64,000 nt of DNA, from NCBI GenBank assembly GCA_040757355.1, contig JBFLWY010000008.1, positions 12,883 to 76,882 of the forward strand, written 5' to 3'. This document shows, one piece after another, positions 8,003 through 16,077 of the stretch (positions are counted from its first letter, which is position 1; each line of letters begins with the position of its first letter). Source of the stretch: DTYU01 sp040757355. GTDB lineage: Bacteria > Bacillota > Desulfotomaculia > Desulfotomaculales > Ammonificaceae. Made by a program: the position numbers and the translations under genes. A model generated the notes under the pieces. The model had not been told where the DNA came from and searched no databases. It saw nothing but the letters and a program-made list of their open reading frames with translations.

Positions 8003-8971
8003 TCACGTCTTTTCGCCCAGGGATTTATGCTTCTCCTCGGAAACATCGTTTTTACCTTTACGGTCTGCCGCCGAGCCGATGAGCCGCCAGATTCCATCCG
8101 GAAGTACCGCCGAGCGGTGGCGCGCCGCGTGACAGTTCAGGTTCACCGCCACCGGCAGGCTGGCGATGTGGCAAGGGTACACTTCAACGTGCACCGCCAG
8201 CGCCGTCACCCGGCCCCCCAGCCCCAGCGGCCCGATCCCGGACCGGTTGATCGCCGCTAACAGTTCCGCTTCCAGCGCCGCTACCAGGGGATCATCGCTG
8301 CGGCTGCCAAGAGGCCGCAGCAGCGCCTCCTTCGCCAGTAGCGCCGCCTTTTCCATCGTGCCGCCGATGCCCACCCCGACCACTAACGGCGGGCAGGCAT
8401 TCGGCCCCGCCTTTTCCACCACCTCGAGAACGAAACGCTTCACGCCCTCCACGCCGTCAGCCGGTTTCAACATCCGCAAAGCGCTCATGTTCTCGCTGCC
8501 GGCTCCTTTCGGCGCCACGGTTATCTTCAGCCGGTCGCCGGGCACGATCCGGCAGTGAATCACCGCGGGGGTGTTATCTCCCGTGTTCACGCGGTCGAGC
8601 GGGTGGCGAACCACCGACTTCCGGAGGTAGCCTTCGCTGTAGCCGCGGCGCACGCCTTCGTTTACCGCCGCTTCCAGGTCCCCCACAATGTGCACCTCCT
8701 GACCGACTTCCAAGAAGACCACCGCTACGCCGGTGTCCTGGCAAAGAGGCAGACCCTCCGCCCGCGCCAGCGCCGCGTTGGTGAGCAACTTTTCCAGCAC
8801 GTCCCGCCCCCGCGGCGACTCCTCCTGTTCCCGCGCCTCCGCCAGTGCCCGTAGCACATCCTCTCCTAACGTCACGTTCACCTCCCGGCAGAGACGCGCC
8901 ACCACCGTGGTAATCTCTCCTGCCATGATTACGCGCAAACCACACCCTCGCTTTCGTTTCTGAAAAGCCAT
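8003..8971 (-). CDS. Fumarate hydratase, class I, alpha subunit ([4Fe-4S])
   Basis: The N-terminal, cluster-binding subunit of a two-subunit class I fumarase. The expected cluster cysteines are in GLPLCQDTG, NACPPLVVG and NLNCHAARH. The conserved GVGIGGTMEKAALLAKEALL block follows the second. The start is uncertain: ATG 8971 gives 322 residues, while the homologous region opens at MAGEITT (ATG 8926), and a TTG at 8938 has a GAGGG six bases upstream. The C-terminal tail after about residue 280 is charged and variable. Oxygen sensitivity is expected from the labile cluster. Confidence 0.9.
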   Translation of the reverse strand: MAFQKRKRGCGLRVIMAGEITTVVARLCREVNVTLGEDVLRALAEAREQEESPRGRDVLEKLLTNAALARAEGLPLCQDTGVAVVFLEVGQEVHIVGDLEAAVNEGVRRGYSEGYLRKSVVRHPLDRVNTGDNTPAVIHCRIVPGDRLKITVAPKGAGSENMSALRMLKPADGVEGVKRFVLEVVEKAGPNACPPLVVGVGIGGTMEKAALLAKEALLRPLGSRSDDPLVAALEAELLAAINRSGIGPLGLGGRVTALAVHVEVYPCHIASLPVAVNLNCHAARHRSAVLPDGIWRLIGSAADRKGKNDVSEEKHKSLGEKT

Positions 8972-9022
8972 TTTTCCCTAAAATTGCCCGCTACTTAACT
9001 AAGCCTTAACCGTCTAAAAGGA

Positions 9023-9706
9023 CTACCTATATTCGCCTGGAACAGCCGCTACGGGTAGCACCATTATGCCAGCCGCCTCTTTTTGCCGGAGAGTCAGGGT
9101 AGAGCCCTTTACCCGCACCGCAATCGGATCGCCCAAAGGCGCCACCCCTTCAACCAGAAGCCGTACACCTGGAATTAGTCCCATATCTAACAGGCGACGG
9201 CGCAGGGCACCCCGCGCCGTGACCCGGAGCACTTCAGCCTCCTCGCCCACCATCAGCTCGCTGAGCCTTTTGCCTCCCGTTACTTGAGAAGCAGAAGGCG
9301 CCGGCAACTCCCCTTCGGGAACCCACCGGTTAGAAGCGAGGAAGGCAAGCAGGCGGTCCAAAGTCTGGGGGCTTATCGCATGTTCCATCCGGCACGCATC
9401 CCGCTCCGCAACGGACGCCGGAACCCCCAAAACCGCGGTTAAAAAATAGAAGAGGGCTTGGTGGCGGCGGCGTACTTCCGCCGCCCGCGCCCTCCCTTCC
9501 GCGGTGAGCCAGACCGGCCCGTAGCGGTCTTGGGTCACGAGCCCCAGACGCTTCAAGTGGCCCAGCGCCTGGGCAACACTGGGCTTGGCGATCCCGAGCC
9601 GCGCGGCGATGTCGGTAACCCTAATCACCTTGTTGGTATCCGCAAGCTCGAGAATCGCTTCGAGATAATCCTCGAGAGCAGGGGAAAAGCCGCCCTCTTT
9701 TTTCAC
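9023..9706 (-). CDS. DtxR/MntR-family metalloregulator fused to a FeoA (SH3-like) domain
   Basis: A 227-residue iron- or manganese-dependent repressor. The winged helix occupies about 8-70 (YLEAILEL, RVTDIAARLGIAKPSVAQAL). The dimer and metal-binding region follows (RRRHQALFYFLTAVLG, DACRMEHAIS). From about 145 a complete FeoA-like domain starts (LSELMVGEEAEVLRV, RRRLLDMGLIPGVRL, PIAVRVKGSTLTLRQKEA). GTG start behind AAGGAG. It lies between the fumarase genes and feoB, and is the obvious candidate to bind the palindromes at 11893 and 12471. Whether it senses Fe2+ or Mn2+ is not decidable; the feo context favours iron. Confidence 0.9.
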   Translation of the reverse strand: MKKEGGFSPALEDYLEAILELADTNKVIRVTDIAARLGIAKPSVAQALGHLKRLGLVTQDRYGPVWLTAEGRARAAEVRRRHQALFYFLTAVLGVPASVAERDACRMEHAISPQTLDRLLAFLASNRWVPEGELPAPSASQVTGGKRLSELMVGEEAEVLRVTARGALRRRLLDMGLIPGVRLLVEGVAPLGDPIAVRVKGSTLTLRQKEAAGIMVLPVAAVPGEYR

Positions 9707-9834
9707 GTCTTATCTCCTTACCGGGGTTATACCAAGTCACACCTTCATTATAAAGAAGGCTGCCTCCTCCCGCAACCAACCCAACGTATTCTATCTAAAG
9801 ACGCCTAAAGTGTTTCAAACGCAGCAGATTCCTC

Positions 9835-11877
9835 TTATCCGAGTCCCAAAAGCCGCCCGCCCTGGTAGATAAGGAAAGCTGCAGCCCAGCCCAGGGCCAG
9901 GGTGTAAGCGACGGCAAAGCTCGCCCACCGCCAACCGGCCTCTCTTCTAATCGCCCCGATTGTCGCCACGCAGGGGATATAAAGGAGCGTCAGCACCATG
10001 AAGGCGTAAGCCGAAAGCGGGGTGAAGTGGTACTGGACGGCGGCTTGCAAACCAGCCTCCTCAACCCCGTAAACCGTCCCTAACGTCCCCACCACAACCT
10101 CTTTCGCCAGGATGCCGAAGAAGAGGGCTACCGCCGCTTCCCAGGTGCCGAAACCGCAGGGAGCGTAAAGCGGGGCGATGGCCTGGCCCAGACGGCCGAT
10201 GAGGCTCTGCTCCACCGCCGTTCCCGGCGGCAGGTGACTGAGCAGCCAGACAAGCGTTACCACGCCGAAGATGATTGTACCCGCCTTGCGGATGAAGGAT
10301 GAGCCGCGCTCCCACATGTGGATGAGCGTCCCCCTTAAAGTCGGCAGCCGGTAAGGAGGCAGCTCCATCACGAAAGGTGCTTCTTCTCCTTTAAAGACCA
10401 GCGACTTAAGGAGTAGGCCTGCCAGGATGGCAAAGCTAATGCTCAACAGGTAAAGGGAGAAGACCACCAGCCCCTGCCGTGCCCCGAAAAAGGCCCCGGC
10501 AAAGAGGACGTAAACCGGCAGGCGCGCCGCGCAGGAGATGAGCGGCGCGATCAGGAGCGTGATCAGCCGGTCGCGCCGGTTCTCCAGGGTACGGGTGGCC
10601 ATAATCGCCGGCACGTTGCACCCGAAGCCGATAACCAGCGGGATGAAGGACTTGCCGTGCAGGCCCAAGGCGTGCATCAGCCGGTCCATTACGTAAGCGG
10701 CCCGCGCCATATAGCCGCTGTCCTCCAGGAACGAGAGCGCCAAAAAGAGGAGGAAGATCGGCGGCACGAAGACGAGCACCGACCCCACGCCCCCGATGAG
10801 GGCCTCGTTCACGAAGGAAGCGAGGAGGTCGTGAGGGATGGCTTTGGCGGCTGCCGCGCCGAGCCAGGCGAAGAAGGACTCGATGTAACCAACCAGCGGG
10901 TCGCCGAGCCAAAAGGTGAACTTGAAGACCGCCCACATCGCCCCCAGGAAGATCGGGATGCCTAAGACCCGGTGGGTCACCACCCGGTCGATCTTATCCG
11001 AGAAGGTAGCCTTTTCGGCCACGGTCGGCTGCCGGGTAACCGCCTCTTTAATGAGCCCAGCGATGAAGCCGTACCGGCCTTCGGCGATCAGGGTTTCGGC
11101 ATCCTCCCCGGTCAACTTTTCCAGCCGGGCGGCGGCCTTCCGGGCCGCGGTGAGCAGCGCCGGGTAGGCGCTTAACTGGCGCTCAACCTGCTCATCTCCT
11201 TCTAAAAGTTTCACCGCCACCCACCGGGAAGAAAACCCTTTGAGCGGCACGCCCTGCTCCCCAATCAGCGTTTCGAGCTTCGCGATCTCCTCCTCCGCCT
11301 CTTTGTCGTAGTGTACGATCCGCGCCCTCTGCTTCTCTTCCCGCGCTTGCTGCAAGGCCGTAGCGACAAGCTCCGCCATCCCCTGTTTTTTCGTCGCCAC
11401 GGTAGGGATAACCGGAACCCCTAAAAGCATACTCAGCTTGGACACGTCAATTCTCAAGCCTTTCGCCGCCGCTTCGTCCATAATGTTGAGGGCGACCACC
11501 ATTTTCGCCCCCATTTCCAAGAGCTGGACCGTGAGGTAGAGATTCCGTTCGAGGTTTGTGGCGTCTACCACATTAACAATCACGTCGGCCGCGCCCGAGA
11601 GGATGAAGTCCCGCGCGATCAGTTCGTCCGTTGCGCGGGCACCGAGCCCGTAAATCCCCGGCAGGTCGACAACGCGCACCTGCGCCCCCGCATGGAACAG
11701 CTCCCCCTCCTTCTTTTCTACGGTCACACCGGGCCAGTTGCCGACGTACTGGCGCGCCCCGGTCAGGTTGTTAAAGACGCAGGTTTTTCCTACATTCGGA
11801 TTGCCGGCCAGGGCTAACACCACTTGGGCCGGCTTCATCTCCTCTTCTTTTCCAAACTGAAGCGCCGCTTCGCTCAC
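9835..11877 (-). CDS. feoB: Ferrous iron transport protein B (GTPase-permease)
   Basis: A full-length FeoB, 680 residues from the GTG at 11877. That start follows AAGGAGGGG by a proper distance; an upstream ATG (11919) lacks one and would overlap the operator. The N-terminal G domain shows GNPNVGKT (G1), DLPG (G3) and NIMD in place of NKxD (G4). A GDI-like helical region follows, then the membrane domain with two Gate-like halves (GFGCNVPAIMATRTL and the C-terminal FGILAKEVVVGTLGTVYG). Takes up Fe2+ across the inner membrane. Third gene of the feoA-feoA-feoB group. Confidence 0.96.
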   Translation of the reverse strand: MSEAALQFGKEEEMKPAQVVLALAGNPNVGKTCVFNNLTGARQYVGNWPGVTVEKKEGELFHAGAQVRVVDLPGIYGLGARATDELIARDFILSGAADVIVNVVDATNLERNLYLTVQLLEMGAKMVVALNIMDEAAAKGLRIDVSKLSMLLGVPVIPTVATKKQGMAELVATALQQAREEKQRARIVHYDKEAEEEIAKLETLIGEQGVPLKGFSSRWVAVKLLEGDEQVERQLSAYPALLTAARKAAARLEKLTGEDAETLIAEGRYGFIAGLIKEAVTRQPTVAEKATFSDKIDRVVTHRVLGIPIFLGAMWAVFKFTFWLGDPLVGYIESFFAWLGAAAAKAIPHDLLASFVNEALIGGVGSVLVFVPPIFLLFLALSFLEDSGYMARAAYVMDRLMHALGLHGKSFIPLVIGFGCNVPAIMATRTLENRRDRLITLLIAPLISCAARLPVYVLFAGAFFGARQGLVVFSLYLLSISFAILAGLLLKSLVFKGEEAPFVMELPPYRLPTLRGTLIHMWERGSSFIRKAGTIIFGVVTLVWLLSHLPPGTAVEQSLIGRLGQAIAPLYAPCGFGTWEAAVALFFGILAKEVVVGTLGTVYGVEEAGLQAAVQYHFTPLSAYAFMVLTLLYIPCVATIGAIRREAGWRWASFAVAYTLALGWAAAFLIYQGGRLLGLG

Positions 11878-11892
11878 GCTACCCCTCCTTTT

Positions 11893-11908
11893 GTTAGTGT
11901 AGACTAAC
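11893..11908. promoter_or_regulatory. DtxR-type palindrome upstream of feoB
   Basis: GTTAGTGTAGACTAAC is a palindrome with six-base arms around a four-base centre, 16 bases before the feoB GTG. It resembles the second palindrome at 12471 and the known DtxR/IdeR operator pattern TTAG..TAACCTAA. It overlaps the likely leader of feoB, so binding there would block its separate expression. Confidence 0.65.
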
Positions 11909-11951
11909 TTTCGGAACAAAAAATTAACCGCTTAAGATAGACCCCTGAAAC

Positions 11952-12188
11952 TCACCTGCCGACCCGCTCTACCAGGATCTTGTGGGCCAAACCGCGGCCG
12001 AGGGCTAAACGCCCGTCACCCACGGCGACAATCAGCGGCCCGCAGAACTGGTTCTGCACCACCCGAATCCTTTGGCCTGGAAGCAGGCCCAGCGCCGTCA
12101 GCCGGCAGTGCAGGCTCCGCCGCTCCCCGACATCCCTGATCACCCCTTCCTCCCCGGGCAGGAGCATCCCTAACGGCAAGAGCTTCAC
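11952..12188 (-). CDS. feoA: FeoA family protein (second copy)
   Basis: A 78-residue stand-alone SH3-like FeoA protein. It has CRLTALGLLPGQRIRVVQN (about 28-46) and GDGRLALGRGLAHKILV near the end. FeoA proteins modulate FeoB activity in the cytoplasm. Its start overlaps the stop of the first feoA by four bases. This copy keeps the typical ALGLLPG turn but differs strongly from its neighbour, so it is not a recent duplicate. Confidence 0.9.
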   Translation of the reverse strand: MKLLPLGMLLPGEEGVIRDVGERRSLHCRLTALGLLPGQRIRVVQNQFCGPLIVAVGDGRLALGRGLAHKILVERVGR

Positions 12189-12430
12189 CCCCGCTCCACC
12201 TCCACGAAGACCTTCGCGGCCTCGCTCTTCCGGAGCGTCAGGGGATGCCCCTTCACCTTCACCGCAACCGGGTCACCCAAGGGGGCCACGCCTTCGACCG
12301 CCACCTCCCTGCCTGGTACTACCCCCATCGCCAGCAACCGCTGGCGCAGGCTTCCGGCAGCCTCCACCCGCGCGATCCTCCCCGCTGCTCCTACCGGGAG
12401 CGCACTTAACCGCTGGATAACTTTTTCCAT
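12185..12430 (-). CDS. feoA: FeoA family protein (first copy)
   Basis: An 81-residue FeoA domain protein, first gene of the ferrous iron operon. It has RQRLLAMGVVPGREVAVEGVAPLGDPVAVKVKG, close to the FeoA domain fused to the DtxR regulator at 9023-9706 (the same APLGDP and KG-LTLR motifs). The ATG at 12430 follows GGTGGAG. The palindrome at 12471 lies 40 bases upstream. Confidence 0.9.
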   Translation of the reverse strand: MEKVIQRLSALPVGAAGRIARVEAAGSLRQRLLAMGVVPGREVAVEGVAPLGDPVAVKVKGHPLTLRKSEAAKVFVEVERG

Positions 12431-12470
12431 AGCTCCACCCCTTAACCTAAAAGTAGGCAAACCGAAGATT

Positions 12471-12486
12471 GTTAGGTATACCTAAC
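12471..12486. promoter_or_regulatory. Perfect DtxR-type palindrome upstream of feoA operon
   Basis: GTTAGGTATACCTAAC is a perfect 16-base palindrome, 40 bases before the feoA ATG. The half site TTAGGT is the classic DtxR/IdeR half. It matches the 11893 site in arms and length, giving two copies in one iron gene group next to a DtxR-family gene. Confidence 0.75.
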
Positions 12487-12730
12487 TATAGGTAAAATAG
12501 CACACAATCGCCGCCGCGGCAAATACCGCTTAAGACCGCCTGCGTTGACCTTATTAAAAAAAACAATACATAGCTCGGTTGAAAGTGTTGACACAACGTA
12601 ATACAAGGCGTTACCATTGTAACGAACATACGACCACAATTATCCACTCCCATTTTTCCCGCCGTCTTGGTAAATCGCTCGGCGCGGACCTGATACCCTG
12701 CACCCACCCTGCTTAAGGAGGAAGGAAGAG

Positions 12731-12895
12731 ATGCCCACTTACGACTACCGGTGCCAAAAGTTGAGGGTAGGGCCTGCCTGCTTGGCGGGCGCGCCTTCAT
12801 TGGCGTGCGTCGCGGGTGATCTGGCGCGGATTTGCGAAATAAAACAGCTTGTACCACTTGCAAGATGGCGTAATCGGACGTATACTTCCTTATAA
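12731..12895 (+). pseudogene. Remnant of an FmdB-type zinc-ribbon gene
   Basis: AAGGAGGAAGGAAGAG precedes an ATG whose product starts MPTYDYRCQK, the start of FmdB-family zinc-ribbon regulators (usually MPTYEYRCxxCG). After ten codons the match ends, and a GCCTGCCTGCTTGGCGGGC sequence like the repeats near 62.6 kb follows. The frame runs to a TAA at 12893 as unrelated sequence. The second zinc pair and the rest of the domain are lost, so this is read as a decayed gene with an insertion. The remainder of 12490-12950 holds only the promoter of the next gene. Confidence 0.55.
12858..12886 (+). promoter_or_regulatory. Sigma-A-type promoter for the DsrE-like gene
   Basis: TTGCAA (12858-12863), a 17-base spacer and TATACT (12881-12886) lie about 75 bases before the DsrE-like ATG. 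A second -10-like TATAAT starts at 12891. Confidence 0.45.
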
Positions 12896-12960
12896 TGTTA
12901 CGCAATTGTAATAGCTCCCTGTCGCCGCGAAAGTAAAAACATAAAATAGAGGTGTTAAGA

Positions 12961-13347
12961 ATGAGCCGGTTCAAAGTTCTCTTCCACATTGACGAATCCG
13001 ACCGGTGGCAAAGGGTACTCGTAAACATCACCAATTTTTTGAACGACGTGGGGCAAGGAAACGCCGACGTCGAAGTAGTAGCTAACGGTGAGGCGGTTTC
13101 CGTTTTCAGGAGCAGGTGCCTGTCAACCGGAGGCGGCGGCCAGTGCTGCAGCCCAGCCACCGGATCGCCGATGGAGCAGATGAAGAAGTTGTCAGAGACA
13201 GGAGTAAACTTCGCCGCGTGCCGGAACGCTCTTAGGGCGCAGTCTATCGACGAGGGGAGCCTCCCCGATTTCGTAACGGTTGTGCCGGCCGGGATAACGG
13301 AGATTGCCAGAAAACAAGCCGAAGGCTACGCCTACATCAAGCCCTGA
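12961..13347 (+). CDS. DsrE/DsrF-like family protein
   Basis: A 128-residue protein of the DsrE superfamily (COG1416-like). The N-terminus FKVLFHIDESDRWQRVLVNITNFLNDVG and VEVVANGEAV are typical, and TGVNFAACRNALRAQSI carries the single conserved cysteine. DsrE-type proteins often take part in sulfur transfer, but this subgroup has no fixed function. An insert with a CCS motif (about 59-62) is unusual. ATG follows GAGGTG by six bases. It has its own promoter and a hairpin after its stop, so it is probably monocistronic. Confidence 0.8.
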   Translation: MSRFKVLFHIDESDRWQRVLVNITNFLNDVGQGNADVEVVANGEAVSVFRSRCLSTGGGGQCCSPATGSPMEQMKKLSETGVNFAACRNALRAQSIDEGSLPDFVTVVPAGITEIARKQAEGYAYIKP

Positions 13348-13361
13348 TCATACACCTGGGG

Positions 13362-13388
13362 GAAGGGGAAGTTTCTCACTTCCCCTTC
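13362..13388. terminator. Hairpin after the DsrE-like gene
   Basis: GAAGGGGAAGT and ACTTCCCCTTC form a perfect 11-pair stem around a five-base loop, 15 bases after the stop codon. There is no clear T run, so termination strength is uncertain. Confidence 0.6.
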
Positions 13389-13460
13389 AAACAATAGTTT
13401 GAACATGCGACTGCAAAAGGGAGGACCCGAAACGGCACAATAAAGGGTGGGCAAATTCTT

Positions 13461-14222
13461 ATGGAAGGAATTGTAGATTCTCATACGCACGTTTCGTTGC
13501 TTCCGTACGAAGGGCTGGAAAACATGGCCCTGGCCGGCGTCAAAAAGATTATCGGCTGCTCCATATTTTTCGGGGCCAAACATGCAGAAACACTCTTTGA
13601 CCATTTCCACCAAATGTTAACCCTTTCGGTGAAGATTGCTGCCGAAAATGGCATCAAGCTTTTTGTCGCGGTCGGCATTCACCCGATGGGGACACCGGAA
13701 GACTGGCCCAGGGTGATCGACGCCCTCCCAGACTACCTGAAAATGAATGACGTCATCGGGTTAGGAGAAATCGGCCTGCATGAGGGGAGCCGGCGGGAAC
13801 AGGACGTGCTTAAGGAGCAATTGAAGGTAGTCAAGGAATACAGGGTGCCGGTAATCCTTCATACCCCGCCACAGAACAGGGTGGAAATAACCAACAAGAT
13901 GGTTGAAATTGCCGCCGCCGTCGGGATGGAACCCGAAAAAGTGATCATCGACCACGCTAATTTGGACATTATTGACTTAATCGAGGACTTTGGGGCAGTT
14001 CCCGGGCTCACCATTCGCCAAGAAGGACTTACTCCCCCTCTATTGCTGAACCACCTGGAACGTTTCCAACGAGGGGTACTGAACAGCGATTACAGCAACG
14101 TCAAACCCAACGATCCCCTGAGCGTTCCGAAGGCTGTGCGGTATTTAGAGCTCAACGGGGCTCCCCTGGAAATTATTGCCCGGATTGCGAAACACAATGC
14201 TGAAGAAGTTTTCGGTATTTAG
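13461..14222 (+). CDS. TatD-related metal-dependent hydrolase (TIM barrel)
   Basis: A 253-residue amidohydrolase-type protein. Metal ligands are expected in VDSHTHV (about 5-11), the GEIGLHEGS strand (about 97-105), VILHTPPQ (about 131-138), IIDHAN (about 161-166) and NSDYSN (about 209-214). TatD proteins are often DNases, but this branch (COG1099-like) is only called a predicted hydrolase. The ribosome binding site is weak. The protein ends with the usual family helix IARIAKHNAEEVFGI. Confidence 0.8.
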   Translation: MEGIVDSHTHVSLLPYEGLENMALAGVKKIIGCSIFFGAKHAETLFDHFHQMLTLSVKIAAENGIKLFVAVGIHPMGTPEDWPRVIDALPDYLKMNDVIGLGEIGLHEGSRREQDVLKEQLKVVKEYRVPVILHTPPQNRVEITNKMVEIAAAVGMEPEKVIIDHANLDIIDLIEDFGAVPGLTIRQEGLTPPLLLNHLERFQRGVLNSDYSNVKPNDPLSVPKAVRYLELNGAPLEIIARIAKHNAEEVFGI

Positions 14223-14253
14223 AAAAAAAATATGCAAACTCCTTTTAACCCCC

Positions 14254-14282
14254 TTGACACGCCTCCCGGTCCTGGATAGAAT
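14254..14282 (+). promoter_or_regulatory. Consensus sigma-A promoter of the fluoride-responsive operon
   Basis: TTGACA at 14254-14259, a 17-base spacer and TAGAAT at 14277-14282. Transcription would start near 14289, about 35 bases before the riboswitch core. This is one of the two best promoters in the window. Confidence 0.8.
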
Positions 14283-14322
14283 TAGCCGTGGTGTCACGGA
14301 AAGCCAGGCTCCTCCGTAACAC

Positions 14323-14390
14323 CGGCGATGGGGTTCGCCTAACGCGGGATGCTGATGACCCCTGGGTCTTTTACCAGGGGTCATTTTATT
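14323..14390 (+). promoter_or_regulatory. Fluoride riboswitch (crcB motif) with intrinsic terminator
   Basis: The aptamer core matches the fluoride riboswitch: GGCGATG, GGGTTCGCC, TAAC, a small GC stem, then TGATGACCCC. GGCGA pairs with TCGCC, and the GGGGT strand pairs with ACCCC to make the pseudoknot. The ACCCC strand is also the left arm of a nine-pair terminator, GACCCCTGG with CCAGGGGTC (14357-14382), followed by ATTTTATTTT. This is the known ON-switch layout: fluoride binding holds the strand and prevents termination. The antiporter ATG is 23 bases beyond. Confidence 0.92.
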
Positions 14391-14413
14391 TTCCAAAAAC
14401 GGGGGGAGAAACC

Positions 14414-15607
14414 ATGGATTTGTGGCTGCAGGCAACGATATGGATGGGTTTAGCCTTTTTGGCCTCGCTGATCTCAATCAGGCTCGGCATCTCCGTGGCG
14501 ATGGTTGAGATCTTCGTCGGCGCCCTGGGCGGCAACTTCTTAGGCGTCCACCCTACGCCCTGGATCAACGCTTTGGCCGCTGTCGGCAGCGTGGTCCTCA
14601 CTTTTTTGGCCGGTGCCGAGGTGGAACCGGCGGTACTCAAACAACGCTGGAAGGAAAGTCTCTCCATCGGGTTCGTTAGTTTTCTCCTGCCCTTCCTGGC
14701 GGCGATGGCCTATGCTTACTACGTGGCCGGTTGGAACCTGGCAGGCGCGAAGATCGCCGGGATCGCCCTCTCTACCACCTCGGTGGCGATCGTCTACGCG
14801 GTGATGGTGGAAACCGGGCTCAACCAGACCGAACTCGGTAAGATCATCCTGGCCGCCTGCTTCATCACCGATCTCGGTACGGTAGCGGCACTCGGCGTCC
14901 TTTTCGCCCACTATAACCTCTGGCTGCTCGCCTTTGCGCTGGCCCTGGCGCTGGCCCTCCCGTTGCTTGCACCTCTTTCCCAGAAGGTCTTTCGGGACCT
15001 GGCCGACCGGGTGAGCGAGCCGGAAACAAAGTTTTTCTTTCTGGTTCTTTTTGGCCTGGGCACCCTGGCCGTTAAAGCGAACAGCGAGGCGGTGCTACCG
15101 GCCTACCTGGTAGGGCTCGTAGTAGCCACCGTTCTGGCCGGGCAGAAACAGTTCGTGCGCCGCCTGCGGGGCCTGGCTTTCGCCTTCCTCACACCCTTTT
15201 ACTTCCTGAAGGCCGGCGTGCTCGTCTCCTTCAAGGCCCTGTGGGCAGGGCTCGGTTTAATTATCGTCCTGCTGTTAGTAAAAATGGCCGCCAAGCTTAT
15301 CGGCGTCTGGCCGCTCACCGCCGCCTTCCGGTTCGGCAAGAACGACGGGGTTTACACGACCCTCTTGATGTCTACAGGGCTCACTTTCGGCACGATATCC
15401 GCGCTCTTCGGCCTCACCCACGGCTACATTGACCGGCAGCAGTATTCCGTGCTGGTCACCGTGGTTATCCTAAGCGGGGTAATTCCCACGCTGATCGCGC
15501 AGGCCTTCTTTAAGCCGGAGGCTAAGATGAAGGAACAAGCCCCTGCGGCAGTTGCGACTCCTGTAGAAAAAGCCCTGCCGCCGCGGGCAAGTGAAGGAGG
15601 AAAATGA
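14414..15607 (+). CDS. Cation:proton antiporter (CPA2/Kef-type) under fluoride control
   Basis: A 397-residue polytopic membrane protein of the sodium/proton exchanger family, about 12 hydrophobic segments. It has ITDLGTVAALGVLF (about 155-168), matching the conserved acidic pair region of transport helix 5, and FLTPFYFLKAGVLV (about 260-273). The ATG at 14414 follows GGGGGAG; longer reading would run through the riboswitch. Antiporters of this family are known members of the fluoride regulon, where they are thought to help ion or pH balance or fluoride removal; the transported ion is not proven. The stop overlaps the next gene in ATGA. Confidence 0.88.
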   Translation: MDLWLQATIWMGLAFLASLISIRLGISVAMVEIFVGALGGNFLGVHPTPWINALAAVGSVVLTFLAGAEVEPAVLKQRWKESLSIGFVSFLLPFLAAMAYAYYVAGWNLAGAKIAGIALSTTSVAIVYAVMVETGLNQTELGKIILAACFITDLGTVAALGVLFAHYNLWLLAFALALALALPLLAPLSQKVFRDLADRVSEPETKFFFLVLFGLGTLAVKANSEAVLPAYLVGLVVATVLAGQKQFVRRLRGLAFAFLTPFYFLKAGVLVSFKALWAGLGLIIVLLLVKMAAKLIGVWPLTAAFRFGKNDGVYTTLLMSTGLTFGTISALFGLTHGYIDRQQYSVLVTVVILSGVIPTLIAQAFFKPEAKMKEQAPAAVATPVEKALPPRASEGGK

Positions 15608-16047
15608 AGGTGTTCGAAAAAATCATCGTGGCTTTCGACGCCTCGCCCCAGTCCTTTGCGGCACTGCGGGCCGCGCTGGAAATCGCGCAAAAGTTCGGCG
15701 CTACGGTTACTACCGTCTCTGTAGTGCGGCTGCCGGAGTATGCCGGCACCCTCGACGAGGTGGACGAGAACATCCAGCGGGCGCGCCAGTACTACGAGCA
15801 GCCGCTCCGGCAGGCCGCTTTCCTGGCTGCCGAGAAGGGCGTGGAAATGAAGTCGGAGGTGCTTTACGGCCACACCGGCGAGCGGCTGGTGGAGTTCGCC
15901 GCCGCCGCAGGGGCGGACCTGATCGTTACCGGCGCGCGGGGACTGGGCGGCGTCAAGCGCTATCTCTTGGGCAGCGTCTCCAACTACCTGGTCAACCACG
16001 CGCCCTGCCCGGTGCTGGTCATCCGGGATAAGGAATTAGGCGCTTAG
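15604..16047 (+). CDS. Universal stress protein (UspA family)
   Basis: A 147-residue Usp domain with the ATP-binding motif near the C-terminus: GARGLGGVKRYLLGSVSNYLVNHAPCPVLVI (pattern G-2x-G-9x-GS). The N-terminal IIVAFDASPQSFAAL strand-turn is typical. It is translationally coupled to the antiporter through an ATGA overlap, so it is part of the fluoride-controlled unit. It may regulate the antiporter in response to ATP, as seen for other Usp-antiporter pairs (inference). Confidence 0.92.
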   Translation: MKVFEKIIVAFDASPQSFAALRAALEIAQKFGATVTTVSVVRLPEYAGTLDEVDENIQRARQYYEQPLRQAAFLAAEKGVEMKSEVLYGHTGERLVEFAAAAGADLIVTGARGLGGVKRYLLGSVSNYLVNHAPCPVLVIRDKELGA

Positions 16048-16077
16048 GGCGCCACCGCTACCGGAGGGAATGGCGCG

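Noticed and set aside
12486..13160. A 224-codon open frame on the minus strand
   Set aside because: It lies antisense to the DsrE-like gene and its promoter, has no family motif, and its composition is that of a shadow frame.
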